DNA from: Dethiosulfatibacter aminovorans DSM 17477
GTDB taxonomy: Bacteria; Bacillota; Clostridia; Tissierellales; Dethiosulfatibacteraceae
Assembly (NCBI RefSeq): GCF_900142005.1
Contig: NZ_FQZL01000035.1
Coordinates: 1-32,731 of the forward strand
DNA length: 32,731 nt
Direction of reading: 5' to 3'
The notes under the pieces are model-generated. The model worked only from the letters and a program-made list of their open reading frames with translations. It was not told the origin of the DNA and searched no databases. The translations under genes and the position numbers were made by a program. Positions 18,535 through 26,635 of the stretch are shown in pieces (position 1 is the first letter of the stretch; the number at the start of each line of letters is the position of its first letter).

Positions 18535-19554
18535 ATGGCTAATGAAAGAGTATTGATTGTATTGTGGACAACTGGCAGATGCAACCTAGACTGCAGATAT
18601 TGCTATGCTTCGGACTCTAGAAACCATTTCGATATGGATTTCGATACTGCAGTCAGAGCACTTGACCATTTCAGTGACAGACCGATGAAAATTCAGTTTG
18701 CCGGGGGGGAACCCCTGCTGAATTTTGACCTTATAGTCAAGGTTTGCGAGTATGTCAAGGAAAAGGGCTATAATGCCTCCTTCCAGATGCAGACCAACGG
18801 AACGCTGATTGACAGGGAGAAGGCAAAGGCCATCAAGGAGATGGGAATCGCCATGGGTGTCAGCATTGACGGTCCTCCCGAAGTCAACGAGTGGTTGAGA
18901 GGCAGCATGAAGCAGGCTGTAAACGGCATACGCACCTTGGGTGAGGAAGGCATAATTGTCAATGTGAACAGCGTGGTGACCGACTACAATGTTGAAAGGA
19001 TTCATGAGCTTGCGGACTTTGCATTTTATTTAGGCAATATTGCAGGCATTGGCCTTGATTTGCTGAGAGAAGCAGGAAGGGCAAAGGAAGACGGAAGAAA
19101 AATCGAAAAACCGACTGGAGAGCAATTGAAGCTGGCATTGAATCGTTTGTTTGAAAGAAGCGAGTATCTGAGAAAGCATTCAGGAAGGAAGATAGGAGTC
19201 AGGGAAGTGGAGGAAGCAAAAAAACGCCTTACACTTAAAGGATGCAGCATGGATTACTGCTATGCATCCTGCGGACGGTCCTATGTGATACTGCCGACAG
19301 GTGATATATATCCCTGCGGTTCACTGATCGACAGAAAAGAGTACTATATGGGCAATATTAATGATGGTTGCGTAAACAGCATTTCTGTAACTGGCAGGAA
19401 TGCTGGAGAATGCAAGGACTGCGAATACCTCTCCGTTTGTCCGGGTGGATGTCCCTCCAGGATGATAGTGAATGAGGACGAGTCACTGGAATCTCTTGAC
19501 TGCATTCTCAAAAAGACGGCCTTTGATATTGCAAAAAAAGTTTGCAAAAGATAA
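18535..19554 (+). CDS. Radical SAM enzyme with SPASM domain
   Basis: The 339-residue protein has the radical SAM 4Fe-4S motif C16-x3-C20-x2-C23 (CNLDCRYC), then FAGGEPLL and a SIDGPPEVN segment. Its C-terminus carries the full seven-cysteine SPASM signature: C246-x9-G-x4-C261, then C293-x2-C296-x5-C302-x3-C306, then C323, which binds two auxiliary clusters. SPASM enzymes include peptide-modifying maturases, sulfatase maturases and the tetrapyrrole enzymes NirJ/AhbC/AhbD. The GGEPLL/SIDGPP pattern resembles the maturase group, whereas the position between chelatase genes and cbiK favours a tetrapyrrole substrate. No short precursor-peptide gene is visible beside it. ATG start, 30 bp after the previous stop. 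Confidence 0.9.
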   Translation: MANERVLIVLWTTGRCNLDCRYCYASDSRNHFDMDFDTAVRALDHFSDRPMKIQFAGGEPLLNFDLIVKVCEYVKEKGYNASFQMQTNGTLIDREKAKAIKEMGIAMGVSIDGPPEVNEWLRGSMKQAVNGIRTLGEEGIIVNVNSVVTDYNVERIHELADFAFYLGNIAGIGLDLLREAGRAKEDGRKIEKPTGEQLKLALNRLFERSEYLRKHSGRKIGVREVEEAKKRLTLKGCSMDYCYASCGRSYVILPTGDIYPCGSLIDRKEYYMGNINDGCVNSISVTGRNAGECKDCEYLSVCPGGCPSRMIVNEDESLESLDCILKKTAFDIAKKVCKR

Positions 19555-19605
19555 TAGATTAAGGGGATATGATGAAATGCAAAAAAATTTAAAAGGAGAA
19601 CAATT

Positions 19606-20373
19606 GTGAAAAAAGGAATATTAGTTGTAAGCTTTGGCACAAGCTATGAGGATACGAGGGTTAAATGTATAGACTCGGTGGAGAAGGACATCCAGGAAGC
19701 CTATCCGGATCATGTGGTAAGGCGTGCATTTACATCCAGAATGATAATAAAAAAGCTCAAGGAAAGGGATGGAATCCATATCGATTTTCCGAAAGAGGCA
19801 CTGGAAAAGATGGTCGATGAAGGTTTTGAAAAGATTGTCGTACAGCCTTTGCACATAATTCCCGGATTCGAATATGAAAAAGTGAGAAATGAAATCTCGA
19901 TGTTGAAACACAAGACGGAAATAGACATCGAACTGGGAATGCCCCTTTTGTACGAAGAGGAACATTACGATGAAGTCACAGACGCCCTGTTGAACTACCT
20001 TCCGGAAGAAAGGGAAAATCAGGGAGTAGTGCTAATGGGCCATGGAACTGAGCATTACGCAAATGCCTGCTACAGCATGCTTCAGAACAAGATAAGAGAA
20101 CAAAGGTCCGATGTGTACATAGCCAACGTGGAAGGATACCCCGAGTTGGAGAATATTTCAGATGAAATACTGGGCAGATTTTCAAGTATGACCCTGGCGC
20201 CTCTCATGCTGGTGGCTGGAGACCATGCCATAAACGACATGGCTGGAGAAGAGGATTCATACAGGAGCTTCCTGGAGGAAAATGATATTTCCGTACATTG
20301 CATACTGAAGGGGCTCGGCGAAAACGAAGCCATAAGAAAGATATTTGTTTCAAGAGTAGGCGACATGGTCTAA
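19606..20373 (+). CDS. cbiK: Sirohydrochlorin cobaltochelatase (CbiK family)
   Basis: A 255-residue class II chelatase that inserts Co2+ into sirohydrochlorin in the anaerobic (early-cobalt) cobalamin pathway. GTG at 19606 follows AAAAGGAG, and the family N-terminus KKGILVVSFGTSYEDTR comes directly after it. The two active-site histidines expected for CbiK appear as H146 (VVLMGHGTEHYAN) and H207 (LVAGDHAINDMAGEE), nearly the same numbering as in the Salmonella enzyme. No signal peptide, so cytoplasmic. It is the last gene of the locus, 51 bp after the radical SAM gene and followed by a terminator. A paralogue role in nickel insertion or in metal recycling within this locus cannot be excluded. 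Confidence 0.93.
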   Translation: MKKGILVVSFGTSYEDTRVKCIDSVEKDIQEAYPDHVVRRAFTSRMIIKKLKERDGIHIDFPKEALEKMVDEGFEKIVVQPLHIIPGFEYEKVRNEISMLKHKTEIDIELGMPLLYEEEHYDEVTDALLNYLPEERENQGVVLMGHGTEHYANACYSMLQNKIREQRSDVYIANVEGYPELENISDEILGRFSSMTLAPLMLVAGDHAINDMAGEEDSYRSFLEENDISVHCILKGLGENEAIRKIFVSRVGDMV

Positions 20374-20381
20374 CCAGCAAG

Positions 20382-20412
20382 GACATATACGGTTATCCGT
20401 GTATGTCTTTTC
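20382..20412 (+). terminator. Rho-independent terminator at end of the tetrapyrrole/chelatase operon
   Basis: GACATATACGG (20382-20392) pairs with CCGTGTATGTC (20397-20407), with one G-U pair and a TTAT loop, followed by TTTTCTT. It begins 9 bp past the cbiK stop. Confidence 0.85.
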
Positions 20413-20449
20413 TTAGTGTTGGAGTGATACGGGACAAGTGTTGTGAGAG

Positions 20450-20478
20450 GTAGGTAGCTGAAACAATCAGCTACCTAC
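20450..20478. repeat. Perfect 12-bp inverted repeat between convergent genes
   Basis: GTAGGTAGCTGA and TCAGCTACCTAC are exact reverse complements separated by 5 nt. No clear T-run follows on either strand (TACTTGATTATTT on +, CTCTCACAAC on -). It lies between the cbiK terminator and the 3' end of the - strand dehydrogenase gene at 20553, so it may be a second or bidirectional transcription stop or an mRNA 3'-end stabiliser. Confidence 0.5.
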
Positions 20479-20552
20479 TACTTGATTATTTATGCGATTT
20501 TACATATTTTGGATATAAATATATTGATAGTGCTAAATTGTTAGATCAGGTA

Positions 20553-21575
20553 TTATAATCCTAGTTTTATACCTATATTGTTTTTTAAAGCTCTGTTGAA
20601 GACTTCACGACCTACAACAACATCACATACTGCCATACCTATGTTGCTGCATACGATTAAATCATCTTTGCTTTCTCTGCCTTTTTTGTTTCCTGCCAGT
20701 ATTTCTCCGGTTTCGCATGCTATGTCAGGCAAACCGTCAGGGAAGTAACCCATGCCGTTGAATAATTCATGCTCTTCGATGCTGTCAACGATGTATTTGT
20801 CTGCTCTCTTTGAAGTTATTGGATCCCAGAATGTATTCAAGTCGCAAGGCAGTATTGTTTGACCTTTAGAAACCCATTCATCTTTGACTGCTATTATTGG
20901 CTCCTTTAATATAATTGTTGCAGAACTCAATACTTCACAGCTTTTTGCCACCATTTCAGGACTAGTGCCTTTGACTATTTCAACATCAATTAAAGGCTGA
21001 ACTTCTTCGATGAGATTGTCCATTGATTCTTCTCTTGTATCATACACATATATTTTTTTGAGTTTCTTTAGAGTGTGTACTATATATTTTACATGCTCTT
21101 TACCTTGTACTCCACATCCGAACATACCGAATGTTTCAGCATCCGGATGAAGCGCTTCAGCCGCCAATGCAGTTACAGCAGGCGTTCTCATGGCAGTAAT
21201 CCAGGTAGAATCCATCAGTGCAATTGGACAGCCCGATGACACATCGTTTAACGAAAGGATACCTGTAGTTTGAGGCAAGTTGAATTTTTTAGGATTAAAA
21301 GGGTAGCACTCGATCCATTTCATTCCGATAGCTTGTTTGGACGGTACATAAGCTGGCATCGCATGGAAGAAAACTTCTTCGTATGGGTGAACACCAATTT
21401 TAGCAGGCATTTCAAACTCCTTTGTACCATGCGCCAGCAGAGCATCTCTGGTCAAAGACAGAATGTCTTTTTCATTGATGTTTGTAGAAATCACTTCATC
21501 CTTGGTCAAATACAACATCTCATTTCCAATGTTCAATTTTTCTTGAATCCATTTGCGATCTTCACTAGTATTCAT
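20553..21575 (-). CDS. Ornithine cyclodeaminase/mu-crystallin family dehydrogenase
   Basis: A 340-residue NAD(P)-dependent enzyme of the OCD/mu-crystallin family, which includes ornithine cyclodeaminase, alanine dehydrogenase and ketimine/pyrroline-2-carboxylate reductases. The substrate-binding MKW and MDSTWITAMRTPAVTALAAE segments and the dinucleotide-binding GCGVQGKEH turn are present. The ATG has AAGGAGA upstream. A sigma-54 promoter is predicted at 21623-21638, so expression should depend on the activator encoded divergently at 22068. With an opine-dehydrogenase-like gene and a methyltransferase in the same regulon, it may act on a secondary or cyclic amine/imine formed after demethylation; the specific reaction is inferred, not read. 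Confidence 0.85.
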   Translation of the reverse strand: MNTSEDRKWIQEKLNIGNEMLYLTKDEVISTNINEKDILSLTRDALLAHGTKEFEMPAKIGVHPYEEVFFHAMPAYVPSKQAIGMKWIECYPFNPKKFNLPQTTGILSLNDVSSGCPIALMDSTWITAMRTPAVTALAAEALHPDAETFGMFGCGVQGKEHVKYIVHTLKKLKKIYVYDTREESMDNLIEEVQPLIDVEIVKGTSPEMVAKSCEVLSSATIILKEPIIAVKDEWVSKGQTILPCDLNTFWDPITSKRADKYIVDSIEEHELFNGMGYFPDGLPDIACETGEILAGNKKGRESKDDLIVCSNIGMAVCDVVVGREVFNRALKNNIGIKLGL

Positions 21576-21622
21576 TTCAATCTCCTTGTTTTATTGTATT
21601 TGTTAATCATGAAAACTAATAT

Positions 21623-21638
21623 TGCAATATCCGTACCA
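21623..21638 (-). promoter_or_regulatory. Sigma-54 (-24/-12) promoter of the OCD-family gene
   Basis: On the - strand the site reads TGGTACGGATATTGCA, against the consensus TGGCACG-N4-TTGCW. The invariant GG and GC are present with the correct 10-nt spacing. The predicted transcription start is about 35 nt before the ATG at 21575. A sigma-54 activator is encoded divergently next door. Confidence 0.8.
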
Positions 21639-21674
21639 ACTATTCAATAAATCATAGAATATATATATAATCGC

Positions 21675-21701
21675 TGTATGTATTGACTGTGAACACATAC
21701 A
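21675..21701. promoter_or_regulatory. Inverted repeat TGTATGT-N13-ACATACA (possible activator site)
   Basis: Two exact 7-bp arms lie just upstream of the predicted sigma-54 promoter of the dehydrogenase gene. Its position would suit an enhancer-binding protein, though arms this short in A+T-rich DNA can arise by chance. Confidence 0.3.
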
Positions 21702-21770
21702 AAGAGAACAGGCATGATTTGTTACGTTGAATTCTCCTGATTCTCTGTATATTGCGAGCATAAGAATTGG

Positions 21771-21797
21771 ACAATTTGTACAAATGATACAAATTGT
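21771..21797. promoter_or_regulatory. Inverted repeat ACAATTTGTA-N7-TACAAATTGT (candidate upstream activator sequence)
   Basis: Two perfect 10-bp arms flank a 7-nt spacer, centred about 170 bp upstream of the predicted sigma-54 start point of the OCD-family gene. That is in the usual range for enhancer-binding protein sites. It also lies in front of the activator gene, so autoregulation is possible. Confidence 0.45.
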
Positions 21798-22067
21798 AAA
21801 AATTTGGATATTTCGTACATTGGATTACAATGAATGGACGATTATGTATAAAAGACTTTTGTTGAAATTTAATATTTTATGATGTAAACTTGTCATAGAA
21901 AGAATTCCGCAAATGTGTGAAAATCGGTGATGCAACATTGTGGAAATTCAAGCTGCAATACCATGGAAAAATAACTTGCAACTTTTTGAAAAAAGACTTG
22001 CACAAAACATGCTTCAAAAATATCAGATAAAAAGAGTACTTTTTAAGAATGTCCAGGGGGTATTTTG

Positions 22068-23828
22068 ATGCCAAATAAAAACAAAGATTTTTACAAAACA
22101 GTCAAATCTATTTTTTCATTGTCAGACGATGGTTTTGCACTTGTCGACAAAAATGGAGATATATTATACAGCAATATAATCTTTAATCAGTTGTTATCGC
22201 CATTAAATGAATCTGAAAAGATTGATATCCACAATTGTATAAAAAATTTCACATTAGAAAAAACTGGAGATGTCTATAATGCAAACAACACAGAATTGGA
22301 CATCAAGATGGATACAATTAAAATTTCAGATTCAACTTACTATATAGCATGTGTGAAGGAAAAGCGGGAAAGCAATGTCTTGGAGAATATGTATGAAGCA
22401 ATAATACAGTCATTGACAGATGGGATACATGCTGCAGACTTGAGCGGAAGGATACGAATATATAATCAAGCTCAAGGAGAAATTGAAGGATATGAAAAGG
22501 AAGAGGTCTTAGATAAAAAAGTAGAATCATTGTATAAGTTTGACACGGAGTCAAGTTTGTTGCTAAAAGTGCAAAGGGAAAAGAAATCCATAAAAAACAT
22601 CAGGCAAACGTACTACACCAGGGATGGTAGGAACATAGATGTTGTAACAAGTGTATTCCCTTTGATTTATAATGATCAACTTTTGGGTTCGGCAGCCATT
22701 GTAAGGGATTATTCCAAAATATATGAGTTAATAGAAAAAAATATAGAAATTCAAAAAAATATAACTGAAAATAAAACGCAACCAAGCAAGTCCAATAGAA
22801 ATAAAAAAAAGGATAGAAGCATACATTATAACTTCAGCGATATTATTACGGAAGACAAAAAATTATTGGAAGATATAAGTTGGGCAAAGCTTTATGCAAA
22901 AAACGACTCTAATGTACTTATTTATGGAGAAACAGGAACAGGAAAAGAATTGTTTGCCCAAAGCATACATTCTTTTAGTGAAAGGAAAAACAATCCCTTT
23001 TTAGCATTAAATTGTGCCGCAATTCCGGAAACACTTCTTGAAAGTTTATTGTTTGGAACGACTAAAGGAGCATTTACTGGAGCTATTGACAAGGCCGGTT
23101 TGTTTGAACAAGCAGAAGGAGGTACAATATTTCTGGATGAAATAAACTCCATGCCTACTATGCTTCAGGCAAAACTGTTAAGGGTATTGGAAGAGAAAAT
23201 GGTTATGAGATTGGGAGACAATAAATATATTCCGATAGATGCCAGGATAATATCAAGTTGCAATGAGGATCCAAGGGATTTGATTAAAATTAATAGATTC
23301 AGGGATGATTTGTTTTTCAGACTATCAGTCATGTATTTGAAGATACCGCCTTTGAAGGAAAGGAAAAATGACATAGGTCTATTATGCACATATTTTATTG
23401 ATATGTATAATGAAAAATATAATAAAAACATCAGAGACGTAGATGAAGAAGTAAGAAAATTATTTTATGAATATGATTGGCCCGGCAATGTTAGAGAGTT
23501 GAGATACAGCATTGAGGCAGCAATGAATTTAGCCACAGAAAATTGCAGGTATATAGAACTATCGGACATACCTGGGCATGTGATAAATAATATTGAAGCA
23601 AATAAACGGTCCAGGGTAAAAGTCGAAACAAACAAAGCAGAATATATTTTCGATAAAGAGATATTGTTAAAAGATAATGATATACTTAAAAAAATAGAAA
23701 TGAATGAATATAATAAAATAATAGATTGTCTTGTCGAGGCAAATGGCAACGTAGCTGAAGCAGCTAGAATTATGGGTATCAGCAGACAAAAAATGCATTA
23801 TAGATTGAAAAAATATAATATTAAATAA
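22068..23828 (+). CDS. Sigma-54-dependent transcriptional activator, PAS-PAS-AAA+-Fis HTH
   Basis: ATG at 22068 is preferred to the TTG one codon upstream, as AGGGGG lies 7 nt before the ATG. The 586-residue product has two PAS-type sensor regions (about 10-95 and 105-215), a linker, a sigma-54 interaction AAA+ domain with Walker A GETGTGKE from residue 287, the diagnostic GAFTGA loop (334-339) and [10 protein letters not shown], and a C-terminal Fis-type helix-turn-helix ([23 protein letters not shown]). It contacts sigma-54 RNA polymerase and opens -24/-12 promoters after sensing a small molecule through PAS. Two such promoters in the window (21623-21638 and 29240-29255) are its likely targets. 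It lacks a receiver domain, so a direct ligand rather than a sensor kinase is expected. Confidence 0.94.
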   Translation: MPNKNKDFYKTVKSIFSLSDDGFALVDKNGDILYSNIIFNQLLSPLNESEKIDIHNCIKNFTLEKTGDVYNANNTELDIKMDTIKISDSTYYIACVKEKRESNVLENMYEAIIQSLTDGIHAADLSGRIRIYNQAQGEIEGYEKEEVLDKKVESLYKFDTESSLLLKVQREKKSIKNIRQTYYTRDGRNIDVVTSVFPLIYNDQLLGSAAIVRDYSKIYELIEKNIEIQKNITENKTQPSKSNRNKKKDRSIHYNFSDIITEDKKLLEDISWAKLYAKNDSNVLIYGETGTGKELFAQSIHSFSERKNNPFLALNCAAIPETLLESLLFGTTKGAFTGAIDKAGLFEQAEGGTIFLDEINSMPTMLQAKLLRVLEEKMVMRLGDNKYIPIDARIISSCNEDPRDLIKINRFRDDLFFRLSVMYLKIPPLKERKNDIGLLCTYFIDMYNEKYNKNIRDVDEEVRKLFYEYDWPGNVRELRYSIEAAMNLATENCRYIELSDIPGHVINNIEANKRSRVKVETNKAEYIFDKEILLKDNDILKKIEMNEYNKIIDCLVEANGNVAEAARIMGISRQKMHYRLKKYNIK

Positions 23829-23910
23829 TGTTACAAGAGTCCGGTCTTCCTTTATTCAGCTACAAAAGATGCTACTGTCAAATGGACATCGAGTTACAGA
23901 AATTGGGACC

Positions 23911-23949
23911 AAAGAAAAAGCGAGCTGTCCATTTTAAAGGATAACTCGC
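23911..23949 (-). terminator. Rho-independent terminator downstream of the opine dehydrogenase-like gene
   Basis: On the - strand GCGAG...TATCC pairs with GGACA...CTCGC (about 10 pairs with one mismatch and an A/T-rich loop), followed at once by TTTTTCTTT. It lies about 70 bp past the 3' end of the broken dehydrogenase gene and would end the symporter/dehydrogenase transcript. Confidence 0.75.
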
Positions 23950-24016
23950 CTAGCTAAACTAAATATTATTTACTTTCATGGTGATCTGATTATGCACTGA
24001 TTATGTTACAGTCTCC

Positions 24017-25129
24017 TTAAATAGGTATCACTTTTCTCGCTTCCTTAACTCCGGTTTTCAGGTATTCCTTTATTTCTTCGACAGACATTTCATTAATACC
24101 TAAATCTTCAGTCGTTCTCCCTTTTTCCCACCAGTTGGTTTCATGGGCGACTGAATAGATGTTCACTATCGCATCGATTGTCGGAGTATCTATTCCTGCC
24201 AGTTTTGCTATTGAACTCCATGTTACAAGTCCAAAAGGAGCATCTTCCGTAAGATATCTGTTGAATATGTCATTGGGTCCTACAATGGGAGTCAACGCTA
24301 TTTCACCGTGAATAGCCCTGTACATATCTTTCCAACCCCAACCCTCTTTCATACCGGCAAAATTTTCCATTGCATCTATCTTGTACCCAAACTGTTTGCC
24401 AATTGATTTTCTTTCATTATCGAGTTCTTTATTGACTCTTGCGGCTGAAGGAGTAAAGCCATGTTAATAAAGATAGAAATCTCCCCTTGCCCAATATTCG
24501 ATAGGGCCAAGATTCAAGAGGCATGGTCCGGAGTGAAGTGCGGGATTTATACTGCTTAATCCGCATTCCAAAACATCCTCATAAATTTTTTTGAATTCAT
24601 ACATTTGCGACAATTCACCTATAACTTCACCGCATCTCAAAGAAGGTAAAAAAGCAATATTCAGCACATTTGTACCAAAAACATTGATGTGGCAGGGTCC
24701 TTTGAGCCTGGCGTCATAAGGAAGTGTGTCAGTCTCAGCAATAATAGGACAATTGTCGTTTTCGAATACATTTTTAAATTGCATCGATCCAAAAGTTCCG
24801 GGATAAAGAATTAGTGTCTGATTTTTGGAGAGTTTGCCGTTTAACAATTCGGCATATGAGGTGTGTGCAAACGCCGGCACAACCAAGGCAATTACTTTAG
24901 CGTCCTTCACTGCTTCATCAATATCAGATGTCACATTGGCAATTCTGGCTACACCATTAATGACCCCGGTTATTTTGATCTCTTTAGTTTTAAAAAGTTG
25001 TTCCAGATTACCCTTATATTCAGGCATTTCAAACATTGTCACCTCATAGCCTCTTAAGGTAAGATCCGCAGCCATAGCATGCGCACCATGCCCGCCACCT
25101 AATACGGTAATAGTTTTTTTGTTGTTCAT
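24017..25129 (-). pseudogene. Opine/octopine dehydrogenase-like gene interrupted by one in-frame TAA
   Basis: Two segments, 25129-24464 and 24463-24017, are in the same reading frame and are separated only by TAA at 24466-24464 (codon 222). Together they span about 370 codons, the usual size of NAD(P)-dependent opine dehydrogenases. The N-terminal part has the dinucleotide fold start TVLGGGHGAHAMAADL; the C-terminal part carries the octopine-dehydrogenase helical domain, which resumes right after the stop with HGFTPSAARV. There is no frameshift and no ribosome site at the internal ATG (24370), so the second half is unlikely to be made separately. The intact ancestor would form or oxidise an N-(carboxyalkyl) amino acid. 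It follows the symporter gene by 21 bp with a good AAGGAG site. Recent inactivation or a base-call error are both possible. Confidence 0.8.
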
Positions 25130-25150
25130 AGCTGGTCTCCTTATTAATCA

Positions 25151-26635
25151 TTAATTTGATTTTTCATTCACTTCCATAGATGCACTATCAAATTTATGCA
25201 CAGTCAATTTTGTAGCTATTACAGCTGAAATCAGAGAAAATATAAATCCCGTAGCCATAGCAGGTACTATCTGTTCTAAAGGGGAAATGTACCATAGGAC
25301 AGATGAAACAAAACCGACAACCATTGCTGTCATAGCACCGTAGGCATTGAAATCTTTCCAGAATAAAGTCAAAAGAGACAATGTTGAAAATGATGCTCCC
25401 AAACCTCCCCAGGCAAAGCCAACTACATTATATACCAAATCCTGGGGTATGATATACACAAGCCCAAGGGCAAAAAGACCTAAAGCAACTGTGATCAGTC
25501 TGGAAATTTTGAGGTTTTGTTCTCTGGTCATTTCTCCTTTTACAAAATACGGTTTGAATATACTTTCAGAAATTTCCGATGAAGCAAGAACAAGCATGGA
25601 ATCCGCTGTGGAAATTAATCCAGCCATGGCGCTTGTTACCAATATAGCCCCAAGTACTGTCGGGAATATTGTCATAATGACTTCCGGCATAACTGTTTCG
25701 GGATCGGCGAAAGCATTAGGCCCAAATATTGCAATACCGATAAAACCTAGTGTAATGGCACCAAAATATGCCAAGGATGCCCAACCAATTGCTATAGTCT
25801 TAGCAGTTTTCATCGAAGCTTTATCTTTAATAGACATATAACGAATACTTGAAGGAGGAAAACCACCGAAATATGTAATAGCCCATGCTAGAGAGTTCCC
25901 TATAAAAACTCCGGCTGCCAATCCTTTTAGCCCTCCTGTTGAGCTCATGAGACTGGCTGATCTTAAAGCTGCACCCAAACTGGTAAATTGAACATCAGCC
26001 GGATTGTTTTTAATATAGAAAATACCAATGATAGGTGTAACGATTAGAGTGAATATCATAAGCAATGCTTGTATGACATCAGTATAAACAACACTCTGGA
26101 AGCCTCCATAAACAGCATAAGGCATAATAATTAAAAACGTTATAAGCAAACCGGTAGACATTTTAATTCCAAACATACTGCCGAGTGTTTTACCTCCACC
26201 GAGAATCTGACCTTCAATGTAAAATAAAAATGTGAACACTAATATAAATGCACCAATCAGTCTAAGGGATTTGCCAAATTTCGTGTGGCGTTTGGATATC
26301 CAGTCCATATAGGTATTGACTTCATGTTTTTCAGATTCTGCCTGCATTCTATGTGAAATTGCCACCCATGCCAGAATATTTCCCAAACCGAATCCTATGG
26401 CCATCCAAATACTTGCCATTCCCGTAACATAAGCCGCTCCCGGAATACCTACCATACAGAACGCAGACTCGGCCGTTGCACGTTCCGATAAGGCCGCTAC
26501 CCATCCGGGGACTGATCGCCCACCTATATTATAATCGTCATCACTTTTTACTTTTTTACCCTGGAAAAAACCAACAGACAGCATAAAGCCCAAATACAAA
26601 ACCAAAACGATAGCTCTAATTGTTACTAAATTCAT
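25151..26635 (-). CDS. Sodium:solute symporter (SSS/PutP family)
   Basis: A 494-residue membrane protein with the sodium/solute symporter pattern: an N-terminal FFQGKKVKSDDDYNIGGRSVPGWVAA segment, then ATAESAFCMVGIPGAAYVTG, and about thirteen hydrophobic spans. This family takes up proline, pantothenate, sugars, betaines and similar solutes with sodium. Start ATG is preceded by GAGAGG. It is probably cotranscribed with the dehydrogenase-like gene 21 bp downstream. Placement beside a methyltransferase pair suggests uptake of the methylated or N-substituted substrate of this regulon; the solute is not identified. I found no sigma-54 site in the 400 bp upstream, so it may depend on read-through from the mttC-type promoter or on another promoter. 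Confidence 0.9.
   Translation of the reverse strand: MNLVTIRAIVLVLYLGFMLSVGFFQGKKVKSDDDYNIGGRSVPGWVAALSERATAESAFCMVGIPGAAYVTGMASIWMAIGFGLGNILAWVAISHRMQAESEKHEVNTYMDWISKRHTKFGKSLRLIGAFILVFTFLFYIEGQILGGGKTLGSMFGIKMSTGLLITFLIIMPYAVYGGFQSVVYTDVIQALLMIFTLIVTPIIGIFYIKNNPADVQFTSLGAALRSASLMSSTGGLKGLAAGVFIGNSLAWAITYFGGFPPSSIRYMSIKDKASMKTAKTIAIGWASLAYFGAITLGFIGIAIFGPNAFADPETVMPEVIMTIFPTVLGAILVTSAMAGLISTADSMLVLASSEISESIFKPYFVKGEMTREQNLKISRLITVALGLFALGLVYIIPQDLVYNVVGFAWGGLGASFSTLSLLTLFWKDFNAYGAMTAMVVGFVSSVLWYISPLEQIVPAMATGFIFSLISAVIATKLTVHKFDSASMEVNEKSN

Larger units (their letters stand above)
21576..22067. other. Divergent regulatory region between OCD-family gene and sigma-54 activator
   Basis: About 490 bp without a gene, strongly A+T-rich. 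It holds a sigma-54 promoter facing the dehydrogenase gene (21623-21638), two inverted repeats that could bind the activator (21675-21701 and 21771-21797), and a possible weak sigma-A promoter toward the activator (TTGGAT at 21804, TACAAT at 21826, 16-bp spacer). I see no terminator or riboswitch-like fold. Confidence 0.6.

Noticed and set aside
24464..24466. Recoding of the TAA in the opine dehydrogenase-like gene as a 21st/22nd amino acid
   Set aside because: Pyrrolysine uses TAG and selenocysteine TGA; no SECIS-like context was evident. Nonsense mutation or sequencing error is simpler.
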